Shown here in pieces: positions 9,155-21,276 of a stretch of DNA of 64,000 nt; within the stretch, counting starts at the first letter, position 1, and every line of letters starts with the position of its first letter. The DNA is from Actinoplanes nipponensis (GTDB taxonomy: Bacteria > Actinomycetota > Actinomycetes > Mycobacteriales > Micromonosporaceae). The stretch covers positions 1 through 64,000 of the forward strand of contig NZ_BOMQ01000097.1 of the NCBI RefSeq assembly GCF_016862275.1. The letters run 5' to 3'. The position numbers and the translations under genes are program-made. The notes under the pieces were generated by a model. It did not search any database, was not told the origin of the DNA, and saw nothing but the letters and a program-made list of their open reading frames with translations.

Positions 9155-11383
9155 ATGGTAATTGCACCAATAGTGCAAGAAGCCTTCCGCTACGGCCGGG
9201 CCGCCGGGCGGGACGACGCGCCGCTGCGCACCGAGCTGGCCCGCCTGGTCCCGGGCCTGCCGGCGGAGATCGCCGCGGCCGTGCTCGGCCTGGCCGGGGG
9301 AGACGCGGGCGTCCTGCGCGAGGTGGCCGGCGCGCTGACCGCCGAGCAGATCCGCGGCGCCCAGCCGCCGCCCTGCACCCTGCCCGACGGCCCGCTCGGG
9401 CGCCGCTGCCGGGCCGCCCTGGCCGTGCTGCCCGCGCGCACCCGCTGCGCGCTGCTGCTCGCCGCCACCGACCCCGACCTGGCCCCCGGCGAGTTGCTGG
9501 CCGCCGGCGCCGCCGAGGACCTGGCGCCGGCCGAGCGGGCCGGGCTGGTCGCGGTCACCGCCGGCGCGGTGCAGTTCACGCCCTCGGTACTGCGCGCGAT
9601 CGTCTACTACGACGCTCCGCTGGCCGGCCGGCGCTCGGCGCACGAGCTGCTCGCCCGGGTGCTGGACCGGCGCGGGGAGCGGCTGCGCGCCCTCGTGCAC
9701 CGCGCCGCCGCGGCCGGGGGAGCCGACGAGACGCTCTCCCGCGAGCTGCGCGCCGCGGCGGCTGAGGGACCGCCCCGGACGGCCGCGGCCGCCTACCGCC
9801 AGGCCGCCGAGCTGACCACCGACCCGGCCGCCGCGGCGGGCTCGCTGGTCGCCGCGGCCCGGCAGGCCTGGCTGGCCGGCGAGCGCCAGCAGGCCGGGCT
9901 GCTGCTGCGCCGGGTCAGCCGGCGTCCGGAGGTCCGGGCCCGGGCCCGGGGGCTGGCCGGGGAGATGGAGCTGCGTGAGGGCGACCCGGTCGCCGCCCGG
10001 GACATCCTGCTCGACGCCGCCGCGCACCTGGTCCCGCACGACGTGCCCGCCGCGCTCGAGGCCCTGCTGCTGGCCGGCGAGGCGGTGCACCTGGCCGGCG
10101 AGCACGGCCGCTACGGCGAGGTCGCCCGGCGCGCCCTGGCGCTGCGCCGCGGCGACGAGGCGCCCCCCGTCGCGCTCGCCTTCCAGCAGGTCGCCGGCCT
10201 GGCCGGCATGTACGCGGGCGACCACGCGACCGCCTTCGCCCGCCTGCGCGACGTCCTGCGGCTCGCCGCCCGCGTCGACGAGCCCGCCGCCCTGATCCGG
10301 GCGGCCGGGGCCGCCGTGCTGGTCGGCGACGATCCCCGGGCCCGCGCGCTGGCCGGGCGGGCGGTCGCCCTGGCCCGTGACCGCGGCGAGGTCACGCTGG
10401 TGCCGCAGGGGCTGGAGATGGCCGCGTTCGCCGGGCTCGCCGCCGGGCACCACGAGGCCGCCACCGCCGCCGCTACCGAGGGCGCGGCGCTGGCCCGGGC
10501 CACCGGCCAGCCGGCCCTGGCCCAGAGCCACCTCGGCGTCCTCGCGGTGCTCGCCGCGCTGGTGGGTGACCGGGAGAGCTGCGTGTTGCGGATCCGCGAG
10601 GCCGGCGCCCACGACACCGCCCAGGGCCCCGGCGAGGCCCGGGCGCTGTGCCAGTGGGCGCTGGCGTTGCTGGACCTGGTCGAGGACCGGCCGCGGGCGA
10701 CCGTGGCCCGGCTCGGCGCCCTGGTGGTGGCCGCGTCCGGCCGCGGCAACCTGATCGTGCAGGTGGCGGCCACCCCGCACCTGGTCGAGGCGGTCTGGCG
10801 CTGTGACCCGCCGACCCCCGCGGCCGGGCGCGACCCGCACGCGGCGGCGCTGGACCGGGCGTTCGAGCCGTTCGACCGGTGGACCGCCGGGACCGGGCAG
10901 CCGGCCTGGCTGGCCCTGCGCGCGCGGTGCCGGGCGCTGCGCGCGGCCGAGCCGCAGACCGCCGAGGAGCACTTCCGGGAGGCGCTGCGCCAGCACGGCC
11001 GCGGCGACGCCGACTTCGCCCGGGCCCACACCGAGCTGCTGTTCGGGCGGGACCTGCGGCGCCGCCGACGGCCCGGTGCGGCCCGGGAGCATCTGCGCAG
11101 CGCGGTGGAGACGTTCCGGCTGCTGCGGGCCGAGCCGTGGGCGGCGCAGGCCGATGTGGAGCTGCGGGCGGCCGGGGCGCCCGTACCGCCGGACCCGGCC
11201 GGGGCCCGCGAGCTGACCGCCCAGCAGGAGCGGATCGCCCGGCTGGTGGCCGACGGGGCCACCAACCGGGAGATCGCCCAGCAGCTGTTCCTCAGCCCCC
11301 GCACGATCGACCATCATCTGCGCAACGTCTTCGCCCGGCTCGGCGTGCGCTCGCGCACCGAGCTGGCCCGCCGGCTGTCCTAG
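9155..11383 (+). CDS. LuxR-type regulator of the LAL class lacking the ATPase domain
   Basis: A 742-residue protein ending in a LuxR helix-turn-helix (residues about 685-740: ELTAQQERIARLVADGATNREIAQQLFLSPRTIDHHLRNVFARLG). The middle is alanine- and leucine-rich helical repeats, TPR-like. Large ATP-binding LuxR (LAL) regulators normally start with about 250 residues holding Walker A and B motifs. Here the chain begins with the segment that usually follows that module (LVPGLPAEIAAAVLGLAGGDAG), and no GxxGxGKT is present. ATG at 9155 has a weak ribosome-binding site. Target genes are unknown; the glycerol kinase just upstream is one candidate. Confidence 0.8.
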   Translation: MVIAPIVQEAFRYGRAAGRDDAPLRTELARLVPGLPAEIAAAVLGLAGGDAGVLREVAGALTAEQIRGAQPPPCTLPDGPLGRRCRAALAVLPARTRCALLLAATDPDLAPGELLAAGAAEDLAPAERAGLVAVTAGAVQFTPSVLRAIVYYDAPLAGRRSAHELLARVLDRRGERLRALVHRAAAAGGADETLSRELRAAAAEGPPRTAAAAYRQAAELTTDPAAAAGSLVAAARQAWLAGERQQAGLLLRRVSRRPEVRARARGLAGEMELREGDPVAARDILLDAAAHLVPHDVPAALEALLLAGEAVHLAGEHGRYGEVARRALALRRGDEAPPVALAFQQVAGLAGMYAGDHATAFARLRDVLRLAARVDEPAALIRAAGAAVLVGDDPRARALAGRAVALARDRGEVTLVPQGLEMAAFAGLAAGHHEAATAAATEGAALARATGQPALAQSHLGVLAVLAALVGDRESCVLRIREAGAHDTAQGPGEARALCQWALALLDLVEDRPRATVARLGALVVAASGRGNLIVQVAATPHLVEAVWRCDPPTPAAGRDPHAAALDRAFEPFDRWTAGTGQPAWLALRARCRALRAAEPQTAEEHFREALRQHGRGDADFARAHTELLFGRDLRRRRRPGAAREHLRSAVETFRLLRAEPWAAQADVELRAAGAPVPPDPAGARELTAQQERIARLVADGATNREIAQQLFLSPRTIDHHLRNVFARLGVRSRTELARRLS

Positions 11384-12502
11384 TCAGACCCGCGCGCGGG
11401 CCGCCTCGCGGGCGAGCACGCCGATGTCCGGCTGGTCGGTGAACAACCCGTCCAGCCCGGTCCGCAGGAAGGTGACCTGCTCGTCGATCGCCCGGCCGTA
11501 GGCCGCCGGGTCGGCGCCGGTCCGGTAGTCCGCCGGCAGGAACTGGTTCTCCGCCCGGAAGGTGTACGGGATGACCTTGAGACCGGCCGCGTGCGCGTCG
11601 GCGACCAGGCTCGTCGGCGTGCCCAGGGTGTCGTCGGCCCGGCGCGGGATCACCTGCGCCTTGTCCGGGCCGATGCCGTCGGCGTAGCGGGACAGCTCCC
11701 GCAGGCCGGCGGGCGTCAGGTAGTCGGCGTAGCTCCTGGTGTCGCCGAACGGCCCGCCGGTGGCACTGCTCAGGAACACCAGCGGGGCCCGCAGCCGGTA
11801 GTCGGCGCGCAGCGCGATCAGGTTTTTGGCCTCGAAGGACTGCACGAAGACCTTGGCGTCGGCCCGGTCCAGGCCGTTGCGCCGCAGCGCGCGCACCAGC
11901 GGCGCCTCCAGCTCCAGCCCCAGCCCGCGGAAGAACGTGGGGTGCTTGGTCTCCGGGAACACGCCGATCTCGCGGCCCAGCTCCCGGCTCAGCCGCCGGC
12001 GCAGGTCCAGCACCTCCTGGAAGGTCGGCACCTCGAACAGCCCGTTGTAGAGGGTGTTGTGCTGGCGCAGCTGCGGGATGCGCTCGACGGCCCGCAGCGT
12101 CTTGAGCTCGGCCAGGGTGAAGTCGTGGGTGAACCAGCCGGTCACCGGCACCCCGTCGACCGGCACCGTGCGGCGGCGGCCGGCGAACTCCGGCCGCGAC
12201 GCGACGTCGGTGGTGCCGCCGATCTCCGGCTCGTGCCGGGCGACCAGCACCCCGTCCCTGGTGATGACCAGGTCGGGCTCGATGTAGTCGGCGCCCATCC
12301 GGGCGGCCAGTTCGTACGAGGCCAGGGTGTGCTCCGGCCGGTAGCCGGACGCGCCCCGGTGCCCGACGACCAGCGGGCGCCGGCGGCCGCCGGACCCGCC
12401 GTGCTCGACGGTCGCGAGGGCCGGGGTCGCGGCCGGCCCCAGCACGGTCGGGACGGCGGCGGTCAGCACGCCCAGGCGCAGCACCTGACGGCGATCTGCC
12501 AC
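11384..12502 (-). CDS. Secreted glycerophosphodiester phosphodiesterase
   Basis: A 372-residue GDPD-family enzyme that hydrolyses glycerophosphodiesters to glycerol 3-phosphate and an alcohol, feeding the nearby glp genes. Catalytic signatures are visible: HRG at 48-50, EHT at 57-59, the metal ligands in IEPDLV (Glu75, Asp77), and His90 in VARHEPEI. The N-terminus DRRQVLRLG plus a hydrophobic stretch to about residue 30 looks like a Tat signal. GTG at 12502 is chosen because GGAGG lies six bases upstream; the ATG 12 bases earlier has none. Its stop codon abuts the stop of the convergent LuxR gene with no spacer. Confidence 0.92.
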   Translation of the reverse strand: MADRRQVLRLGVLTAAVPTVLGPAATPALATVEHGGSGGRRRPLVVGHRGASGYRPEHTLASYELAARMGADYIEPDLVITRDGVLVARHEPEIGGTTDVASRPEFAGRRRTVPVDGVPVTGWFTHDFTLAELKTLRAVERIPQLRQHNTLYNGLFEVPTFQEVLDLRRRLSRELGREIGVFPETKHPTFFRGLGLELEAPLVRALRRNGLDRADAKVFVQSFEAKNLIALRADYRLRAPLVFLSSATGGPFGDTRSYADYLTPAGLRELSRYADGIGPDKAQVIPRRADDTLGTPTSLVADAHAAGLKVIPYTFRAENQFLPADYRTGADPAAYGRAIDEQVTFLRTGLDGLFTDQPDIGVLAREAARARV

Positions 12503-12652
12503 GGTTTCCTCCATCGGATCGGCCGGCGACCGTCGCCGGGCCTCCCGCCGCCGAGTCCAGGCGATCAGTCCGTCCGGCAGGCGAAGTGACGGTGGCGGCC
12601 GGGCCAACGCCGCGGTAAGGCTCACCGGCGGGGCGTGGCACACTCCCCGATC

Positions 12653-13798
<1,146 letters not shown>

Positions 13799-13983
13799 TC
13801 ACCCGATCCGGCACGTGTATCCGGGGCGGTCGGGGGAACGTCTTGTCCAGCAAAGCCGGATGTCTGCCGTGGTCGTCCGGAAGGTCCGGTCCACCGCCTC
13901 TTCGTCCCCTTGAGCGGGGTCGAAGATCGGCTTACGGTGGTGGTCCGAACGCTCACAGTGAAAAGCCTTCGTGGAGTGTCACC

Positions 13984-14721
13984 ATGGGATTTCCGGAGCG
14001 TCACTCTGATCAGCACCGGCCCGCCGGCGCGGGCGCGACCCGCCCGGCCCGGCCCGAGGACCGGTACGGCACCAAGCCCGGCCCGCGCCCCGGCGGCTCC
14101 CACGAGCCGCTGTTCGAACCCGCACCGGTCCGCCGGTCCAACCTCGACCCGGTCGGCCTGCCCACCTCGCCCCTGGCCCCGCCGGCCCCCGCACCCGCGC
14201 CGCCGGCCGCCGCACCCGTCGACGCGCCGGCCGCCGCTCCCGCGGTCCGGCCCGCCGCGCGCAGCGACCTCACCACGCTGCTCGGCCGCACCGTCCTGGA
14301 GGCGCGGGTCCAGCAGATCTGCCGCGAGTACGGCCTCATCCCGCGCTCCGGCGAGGCGGTCGGCTCCGGGCTGTCCCGGTCGTACCTGTCCCGCGACGCC
14401 GGGGTGGAGCTGGCCGCCGACGCCCACGGCATGGTCACCACCGTGTTCCTGCACTTCCACGGCGACGACGGCTTCGCCCCGTTCCAGGGGGAGATCCCGG
14501 GCGGGGCGGGCAGCGACCCGCGCCGCAGCAGCCTGTGGGCGACGCTGGGCCGGCCCGGCGAGCAGGGTGACCCGTACCGCGACCGCTACCTGGGCGACTA
14601 CGGCCCGTGGGACCGGTGGGTGCTCGCCGGTTTCGCGCTGCACGCCCAGTACGGCGTGGACGGTGAACGGCTGGAGCGGATCACCCTCACCCGGCCCGAC
14701 CGGCGGCCCCGGGCCGCCTGA
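13984..14721 (+). CDS. Hypothetical protein with Pro/Ala-rich N-terminus
   Basis: A 245-residue protein of unknown function. Residues about 1-90 are disordered, rich in Pro, Ala and Arg. Residues about 95-240 form a folded-looking domain with the strand GMVTTVFLHFHGDDGFAPFQGEIPGG and the polar loop DPYRDRYLGDYGPWDRW. There is no signal peptide or membrane segment. GTGGAG precedes the ATG at 13984. The frame is open to 13843, but upstream starts lack ribosome-binding sites. It runs convergently into glyS with an 11-base gap. Confidence 0.7.
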   Translation: MGFPERHSDQHRPAGAGATRPARPEDRYGTKPGPRPGGSHEPLFEPAPVRRSNLDPVGLPTSPLAPPAPAPAPPAAAPVDAPAAAPAVRPAARSDLTTLLGRTVLEARVQQICREYGLIPRSGEAVGSGLSRSYLSRDAGVELAADAHGMVTTVFLHFHGDDGFAPFQGEIPGGAGSDPRRSSLWATLGRPGEQGDPYRDRYLGDYGPWDRWVLAGFALHAQYGVDGERLERITLTRPDRRPRAA

Positions 14722-14732
14722 CCCGGGCGTGG

Positions 14733-17669
<2,937 letters not shown>

Positions 17670-17713
17670 GGCGTCACAGTCTAGTGAGGCCGTCACCTGG
17701 GTATACCCGGGCA

Positions 17714-18865
17714 ATGTCGGAGCTGCTGGTAGGAGATCTGTACCGTTTCCAGGACCTGCTGGACGCCGAGGAGGCCGCCGTCGCCGAACGGGTCCGCGCC
17801 TTCCTGGCCGCCGAGGTCGTCCCGATCGCGAACGACCACTGGGCCCGCGCCGAGTTCCCGTTCGCCCTGATCAAGGGCTTCGCCGACCTGGGCCTGGCCG
17901 GGCGCAAGCGCTCGAACCTGCTCTCCGGCTGGCTGGCGATGGAGATGGCGCACGCGGACGCCTCGATGGCCACCTTCTTCGGTGTGCACGCCGGGCTGGC
18001 GATGGGCAGCATCGAGACCTGCGGCTCGCCCGAGCAGCGGGAGCGCTGGCTGCCCGCGATGGCCGGCTTCGAGCAGATCGGCGCCTTCGCGCTGACCGAG
18101 CCGACCGGTGGCTCGGACGTGGCCGCGGGCCTGCGCACCACGGCCCGCCGCGACGGCGACCACTGGGTGCTCAACGGCCAGAAGCGGTGGATCGGCAACG
18201 CCACCTTCGCCGACCTGACCGTGGTGTGGGCCCGCGACCTCGCCGACAACCAGGTGAAGGGCTTCGTGGTCGGCAAGGACACGCCCGGCTTCACCGCCAC
18301 CAAGATCGAGAACAAGATCGCCCTGCGGATCGTGCAGAACGCCGACATCACGCTCACCGACTGCGTGGTCCCGGAGGCCGACCGGCTGCAGGAGGCGCAC
18401 ACCTTCAAGGACACCGCCAAGATCCTGCGGCAGACCCGCAGCGGGGTGGCCTGGCAGGCGGTCGGGGTCATGCTGGCGGCGTACGAGATCGCTCTGGCCT
18501 ACGCCAAGGAGCGCGAGCAGTTCGGCCGCCCGATCGGCTCGTTCCAGCTGGTCCAGGACCTGCTGGTGCGCATGCTGGGCAACGTGACCTCGTCGCTGGG
18601 CCTGGTGGTGCGGCTGACCCAGCTGCAGGACGCGGGCGAGTTCCGCGACGAGCACTCGGCGCTGGCCAAGGCGTACACCACGACCCGGATGCGCGAGGTG
18701 GTCGGCTGGGCCCGGGAGATCCTGGCCGGCAACGGCATCGTGCTGGACTACGACATCGGCCGGTTCGTGGCCGACGCCGAGGCGCTGTACTCGTACGAGG
18801 GCACCCGCGAGATCAACACGATGATCGTGGGGCGGGCGGTGACCGGGCTCAGCGCGTTCGTCTAG
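17714..18865 (+). CDS. Acyl-CoA dehydrogenase, glutaryl-CoA dehydrogenase-like
   Basis: A 383-residue FAD enzyme introducing a double bond into an acyl-CoA. The family signatures ALTEPTGGSDVAAGLRTTA (residues about 130-148), WVLNGQKRWIGNA, and the C-terminal block YEGTREINTMIVGRAVTG are present; the glutamate of YEGT is the usual catalytic base in the glutaryl-CoA branch. It lies 45 bases from the divergent glyS start and 10 bases before a NodS-like methyltransferase, so the pair is probably one transcript. The acyl substrate cannot be read from sequence. Confidence 0.92.
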   Translation: MSELLVGDLYRFQDLLDAEEAAVAERVRAFLAAEVVPIANDHWARAEFPFALIKGFADLGLAGRKRSNLLSGWLAMEMAHADASMATFFGVHAGLAMGSIETCGSPEQRERWLPAMAGFEQIGAFALTEPTGGSDVAAGLRTTARRDGDHWVLNGQKRWIGNATFADLTVVWARDLADNQVKGFVVGKDTPGFTATKIENKIALRIVQNADITLTDCVVPEADRLQEAHTFKDTAKILRQTRSGVAWQAVGVMLAAYEIALAYAKEREQFGRPIGSFQLVQDLLVRMLGNVTSSLGLVVRLTQLQDAGEFRDEHSALAKAYTTTRMREVVGWAREILAGNGIVLDYDIGRFVADAEALYSYEGTREINTMIVGRAVTGLSAFV

Positions 18866-18875
18866 GGTCCTCGGC

Positions 18876-19481
18876 GTGACGGACGCAGCGGCCGGGCCCC
18901 CGCGGGCCACGGCTTCCCAGGAGCACTTCATCGGCCTCTACCTGGCCAAGACCGACCCCTGGGACAACGCCACGAGCTGGCACAACCGGCGCAAGTACGC
19001 GGTCACCCTGGCCAGCCTGCCGCGCGAGCGGTACCGCAGCGCGTACGAGCCGGGCTGCTCGATCGGCATGCTGACCCGTGGGCTCGCCGCGCGGTGCGAC
19101 GAGGTCCTGGCCGTCGACTGCGTGGCCGAGGCCGTCGGCACGGCCCGGGCGGAGCTCCGGGACCTCTCCCACGTACGGGTGGAAACCGCGATGCTGCCCG
19201 CGGACCTGCCGGCGGCCACCTTCGACCTGATCGTGATCGGTGACCTGCTCTACTACCTGTCCGCCGCCGACCTGGAGGAGCTGCTGGACGGGCTGGTCCA
19301 GCGGCTGGAGCCGGGCGGCGACCTCGTGGCGGTGCACTTCCGCGACCGGCTGACCGGCGGCACCTACGACGGGGCGGCGGTGCACGAGGCGCTCGCCGGC
19401 CGGCCCGGGCTGGCGCGGGTGATCCAGCACGAGGACGAGTGGTTCCGGCTGGACGTCCTGCGCCGGGACGCCGGCGAGTAG
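18876..19481 (+). CDS. SAM-dependent methyltransferase, NodS-like
   Basis: A 201-residue class I methyltransferase. The N-terminal motif DPWDNATSWHNRRKYAVTLASLP and the SAM site YEPGCSIGMLTRGLA resemble the nodulation protein S family, which methylates amino-sugar or lipid-like substrates. DLIVIGDLLYYLSAADLEELLDGL is the usual motif II/post-II region. GTG at 18876 follows the acyl-CoA dehydrogenase stop by ten bases. In actinomycetes such genes often sit with acyl-CoA dehydrogenases and glycosyltransferases in surface-lipid or sugar loci; here only the dehydrogenase is present. Confidence 0.85.
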   Translation: MTDAAAGPPRATASQEHFIGLYLAKTDPWDNATSWHNRRKYAVTLASLPRERYRSAYEPGCSIGMLTRGLAARCDEVLAVDCVAEAVGTARAELRDLSHVRVETAMLPADLPAATFDLIVIGDLLYYLSAADLEELLDGLVQRLEPGGDLVAVHFRDRLTGGTYDGAAVHEALAGRPGLARVIQHEDEWFRLDVLRRDAGE

Positions 19482-19509
19482 GGCACGCCGCGGGCCGGCC
19501 GGTGGCCGA

Positions 19510-19962
19510 CTATCGGCGGCTCGGCGTGAGGACCCGGTCGGCGCCGGGGGTACGGGCCGGGTCCCGGCGGCGGGCCAGCAGCGCGTCGAGCGACCACCGG
19601 CCGGCGCCGAACACCGCGATCGTGACGAAGGCCCAGGCGTAGAGCGCCGGGGTGACCCCGCCGTTCTGGATGGGCAGCACGCCCTCCGGCTGGTGGACGA
19701 CGAAGTAGGCGTAGGCCATCGAGCCGGACGCCAGCAGCGCCGCGGGCCGGGTGACCAGGCCGACCATGACCAGGGCGCCGCAGACCAGCTGGATCACGCC
19801 GGCGTACCAGCCGGGCCAGGTGCCCGCCTCGATGGCGTGGCCCGATCCGCGGTTGCCGCCGAGGACGCCGAAGACGGAGGCCAGCCCGTGGCAGAGGAAC
19901 AGCAGGCCCACCACGATGCGGAACAGCGCCCACACCGGGGCCTCGAAGCGTTGCAGGGACAT
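19510..19962 (-). CDS. DoxX-family membrane protein
   Basis: A 150-residue protein with four hydrophobic helices and the DoxX pattern (LFRIVVGLLFLCHGLASVFG at residues about 10-29, then GVIQLVCGALVMVGLVTRPAALLASGSMAYAYF). DoxX proteins are linked to membrane redox and thiosulphate or thiol stress, but this one's role is unknown. ATG at 19962 has AAGGAG five bases before it; the frame is open to 20025. A perfect CebR-type box lies at 20043-20056, about 80 bases upstream, so sugar control is possible. Confidence 0.85.
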   Translation of the reverse strand: MSLQRFEAPVWALFRIVVGLLFLCHGLASVFGVLGGNRGSGHAIEAGTWPGWYAGVIQLVCGALVMVGLVTRPAALLASGSMAYAYFVVHQPEGVLPIQNGGVTPALYAWAFVTIAVFGAGRWSLDALLARRRDPARTPGADRVLTPSRR

Positions 19963-20042
19963 GGGGTCTCCTTCGCGGGAGAGGGGAGGTGCTTGCAGAC
20001 TAGGGAGCCCCGGGTCGGAAGGCAATGAAGCCCGTCAATATC

Positions 20043-20056
20043 TGGGAGCGCTCCCA
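20043..20056. promoter_or_regulatory. CebR-type operator box
   Basis: TGGGAGCGCTCCCA, a perfect 14-bp palindrome, identical to the box recognised by the cellobiose repressor CebR in Streptomyces. It lies in the gap between the DoxX gene (start 19962, minus strand) and the end of map. The only gene it can serve by position is doxX. An identical box precedes the cellulase gene at 38158. Confidence 0.7.
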
Positions 20057-20119
20057 TCCTGCGGGACGCGGCCGGCCCGGGCCGCGCCCCCGCGGCAGCG
20101 CGGGCGACGGCGGCTCACC

Positions 20120-20902
20120 TCACGGGCGGGTCCGGCTGGGCCGGGTGAGGATCTCGGCGCCGTCGCCGGTGATGGCGATCGTGTGCTCGCTGTGCGCCGT
20201 CCGGCAGCCGGTCGCGCTGCGCAGGGTCCAGCCGTCGGCATCGGTCACGAGCCGGTCGGTGTCGGCCATGACCCAGGGTTCCAGGGCCAGCAGCAGCCCG
20301 GGGCGCAGCCGGTAGCCCCGGCCGGGACGGCCCGTGTTGGAGATGTGGGGGTCCTGATGCATGGTCGATCCGACGCCGTGGCCGCCGAACTCCGTGTTGA
20401 TCGAGTAGCCGGCCGCGCTGAGGACCGCGCCGATGGCATGCGAGAGGTCGCCGATGCGGGCGCCCGGCCCGGCCGCGGCGATCCCGGCGCTCAGGGCGCG
20501 CTCGGTCGCGTCGATCAGGGCCAGGCTCTCCGGGGGCCGGGCGTCGCCCACCACGAAGCTGATGGCCGAGTCCGCGACGATCCCGCCGAGGGAGACGGCC
20601 AGGTCGAGGGAGAGCAGGTCGCCGTCGGCGAGCGCGTAGTCGTGCGGCAGCCCGTGCAGCACGGCGTCGTTCACCGAGGTGCAGATGTAGTGGCCGAACG
20701 GGCCGCGGCCGAAGGACGGCTCGTAGTCGACGTAGCAGGACAGCGCGCCGGCCTCGACGATCATGGTGGCGGCCCACCGGTCGATGTCCAGCAGGTTCGT
20801 ACCCACCGCGCAGCGGCTCCTGAGCGCCTGCAGGATGTCGGCGACCAGGACGCCCGTCTCCTTGGCCCGGGGCAGGTCGGTGAGCTCCAAGATCTCGATC
20901 AT
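20120..20902 (-). CDS. map: Type I methionine aminopeptidase
   Basis: A 260-residue metalloenzyme removing N-terminal methionine. Metal ligands sit in the expected order: Asp in LLSLDLAVSLGGIVADSA (two aspartates), His in GGHGVGSTMHQDP, Glu in LALEPWV, and Glu in SEHTIAI. GGAAAGG precedes the ATG at 20902. Actinomycetes usually carry several map genes; this one lies outside the ribosomal cluster and is divergent from a small Xre regulator, an accessory arrangement. Half-sites of an inverted repeat in the 64-base gap suggest regulation by that neighbour. Confidence 0.93.
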   Translation of the reverse strand: MIEILELTDLPRAKETGVLVADILQALRSRCAVGTNLLDIDRWAATMIVEAGALSCYVDYEPSFGRGPFGHYICTSVNDAVLHGLPHDYALADGDLLSLDLAVSLGGIVADSAISFVVGDARPPESLALIDATERALSAGIAAAGPGARIGDLSHAIGAVLSAAGYSINTEFGGHGVGSTMHQDPHISNTGRPGRGYRLRPGLLLALEPWVMADTDRLVTDADGWTLRSATGCRTAHSEHTIAITGDGAEILTRPSRTRP

Positions 20903-20928
20903 GCGGCGCCTTTCCAGCGTCCAATAAC

Positions 20929-20965
20929 TATCCCGGCCATATTATCCCGGTACTAGAATCGGGAT
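20929..20965. promoter_or_regulatory. Probable Xre operator between map and regulator
   Basis: TATCCCGG occurs twice, at 20929-20936 and 20943-20950, spaced 14 bp, and is followed by the inverted half-site CGGGAT at 20960-20965. ATCCCG (20944-20949) and CGGGAT form a perfect inverted repeat. The last half-site ends just before the ATG of the Xre gene, which fits autoregulation and control of map. Binding by the Xre protein is inferred. Confidence 0.55.
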
Positions 20966-20966
20966 C

Positions 20967-21269
20967 ATGGTCAGGTTGCCGCTCAGTCCCGCCGAGGTCG
21001 AACGCGGGCAGCGCCTCGGCGCCCTCCTGCGGCTGGCCCGGGGAGAGCGCTCGATGCTGGAGACCGCGCTGCACGCCGGCGTCTCCCCGGAGACCCTCCG
21101 CAAGATCGAGACGGGCCGCGTGGCCACCCCGGCCTTCCCCACCATCGCGGCGATCGCCCAGGTCCTCGGCCTCTCCCTGGACGCGGTGTGGTCGGAGATC
21201 AACCGGCCGGAGGGCGGGACCGCCCTGGCCGGACCGGGTCCCCGCGCGGGCGAGCGGCTGGCCTCGTGA
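20967..21269 (+). CDS. Small Xre-family DNA-binding protein
   Basis: A 100-residue protein that is mostly one helix-turn-helix domain (residues about 14-75: RLGALLRLARGERSMLETALHAGVSPETLRKIETGRVATPAFPTIAAIAQVLGLSLDAVW). The remaining tail is disordered. The ATG lies two bases after an inverted repeat, with no ribosome-binding site, so the message may be leaderless. It is divergent from map, and pairing of the two suggests local control of methionine aminopeptidase, an inference from arrangement. Confidence 0.85.
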   Translation: MVRLPLSPAEVERGQRLGALLRLARGERSMLETALHAGVSPETLRKIETGRVATPAFPTIAAIAQVLGLSLDAVWSEINRPEGGTALAGPGPRAGERLAS

Positions 21270-21276
21270 GGCGCCG

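Noticed and set aside
7508-11317. Very long open frame on the strand opposite the glycerol kinase and LuxR genes
   Set aside because: Codon bias at about 75% GC leaves the complementary frame free of stops. The translation is low-complexity Arg/Gly/Pro/Gln sequence without any domain.
17714-19481. Acyl-CoA dehydrogenase plus methyltransferase as a natural-product cluster
   Set aside because: Only two genes, with no synthase, carrier protein or tailoring set around them.
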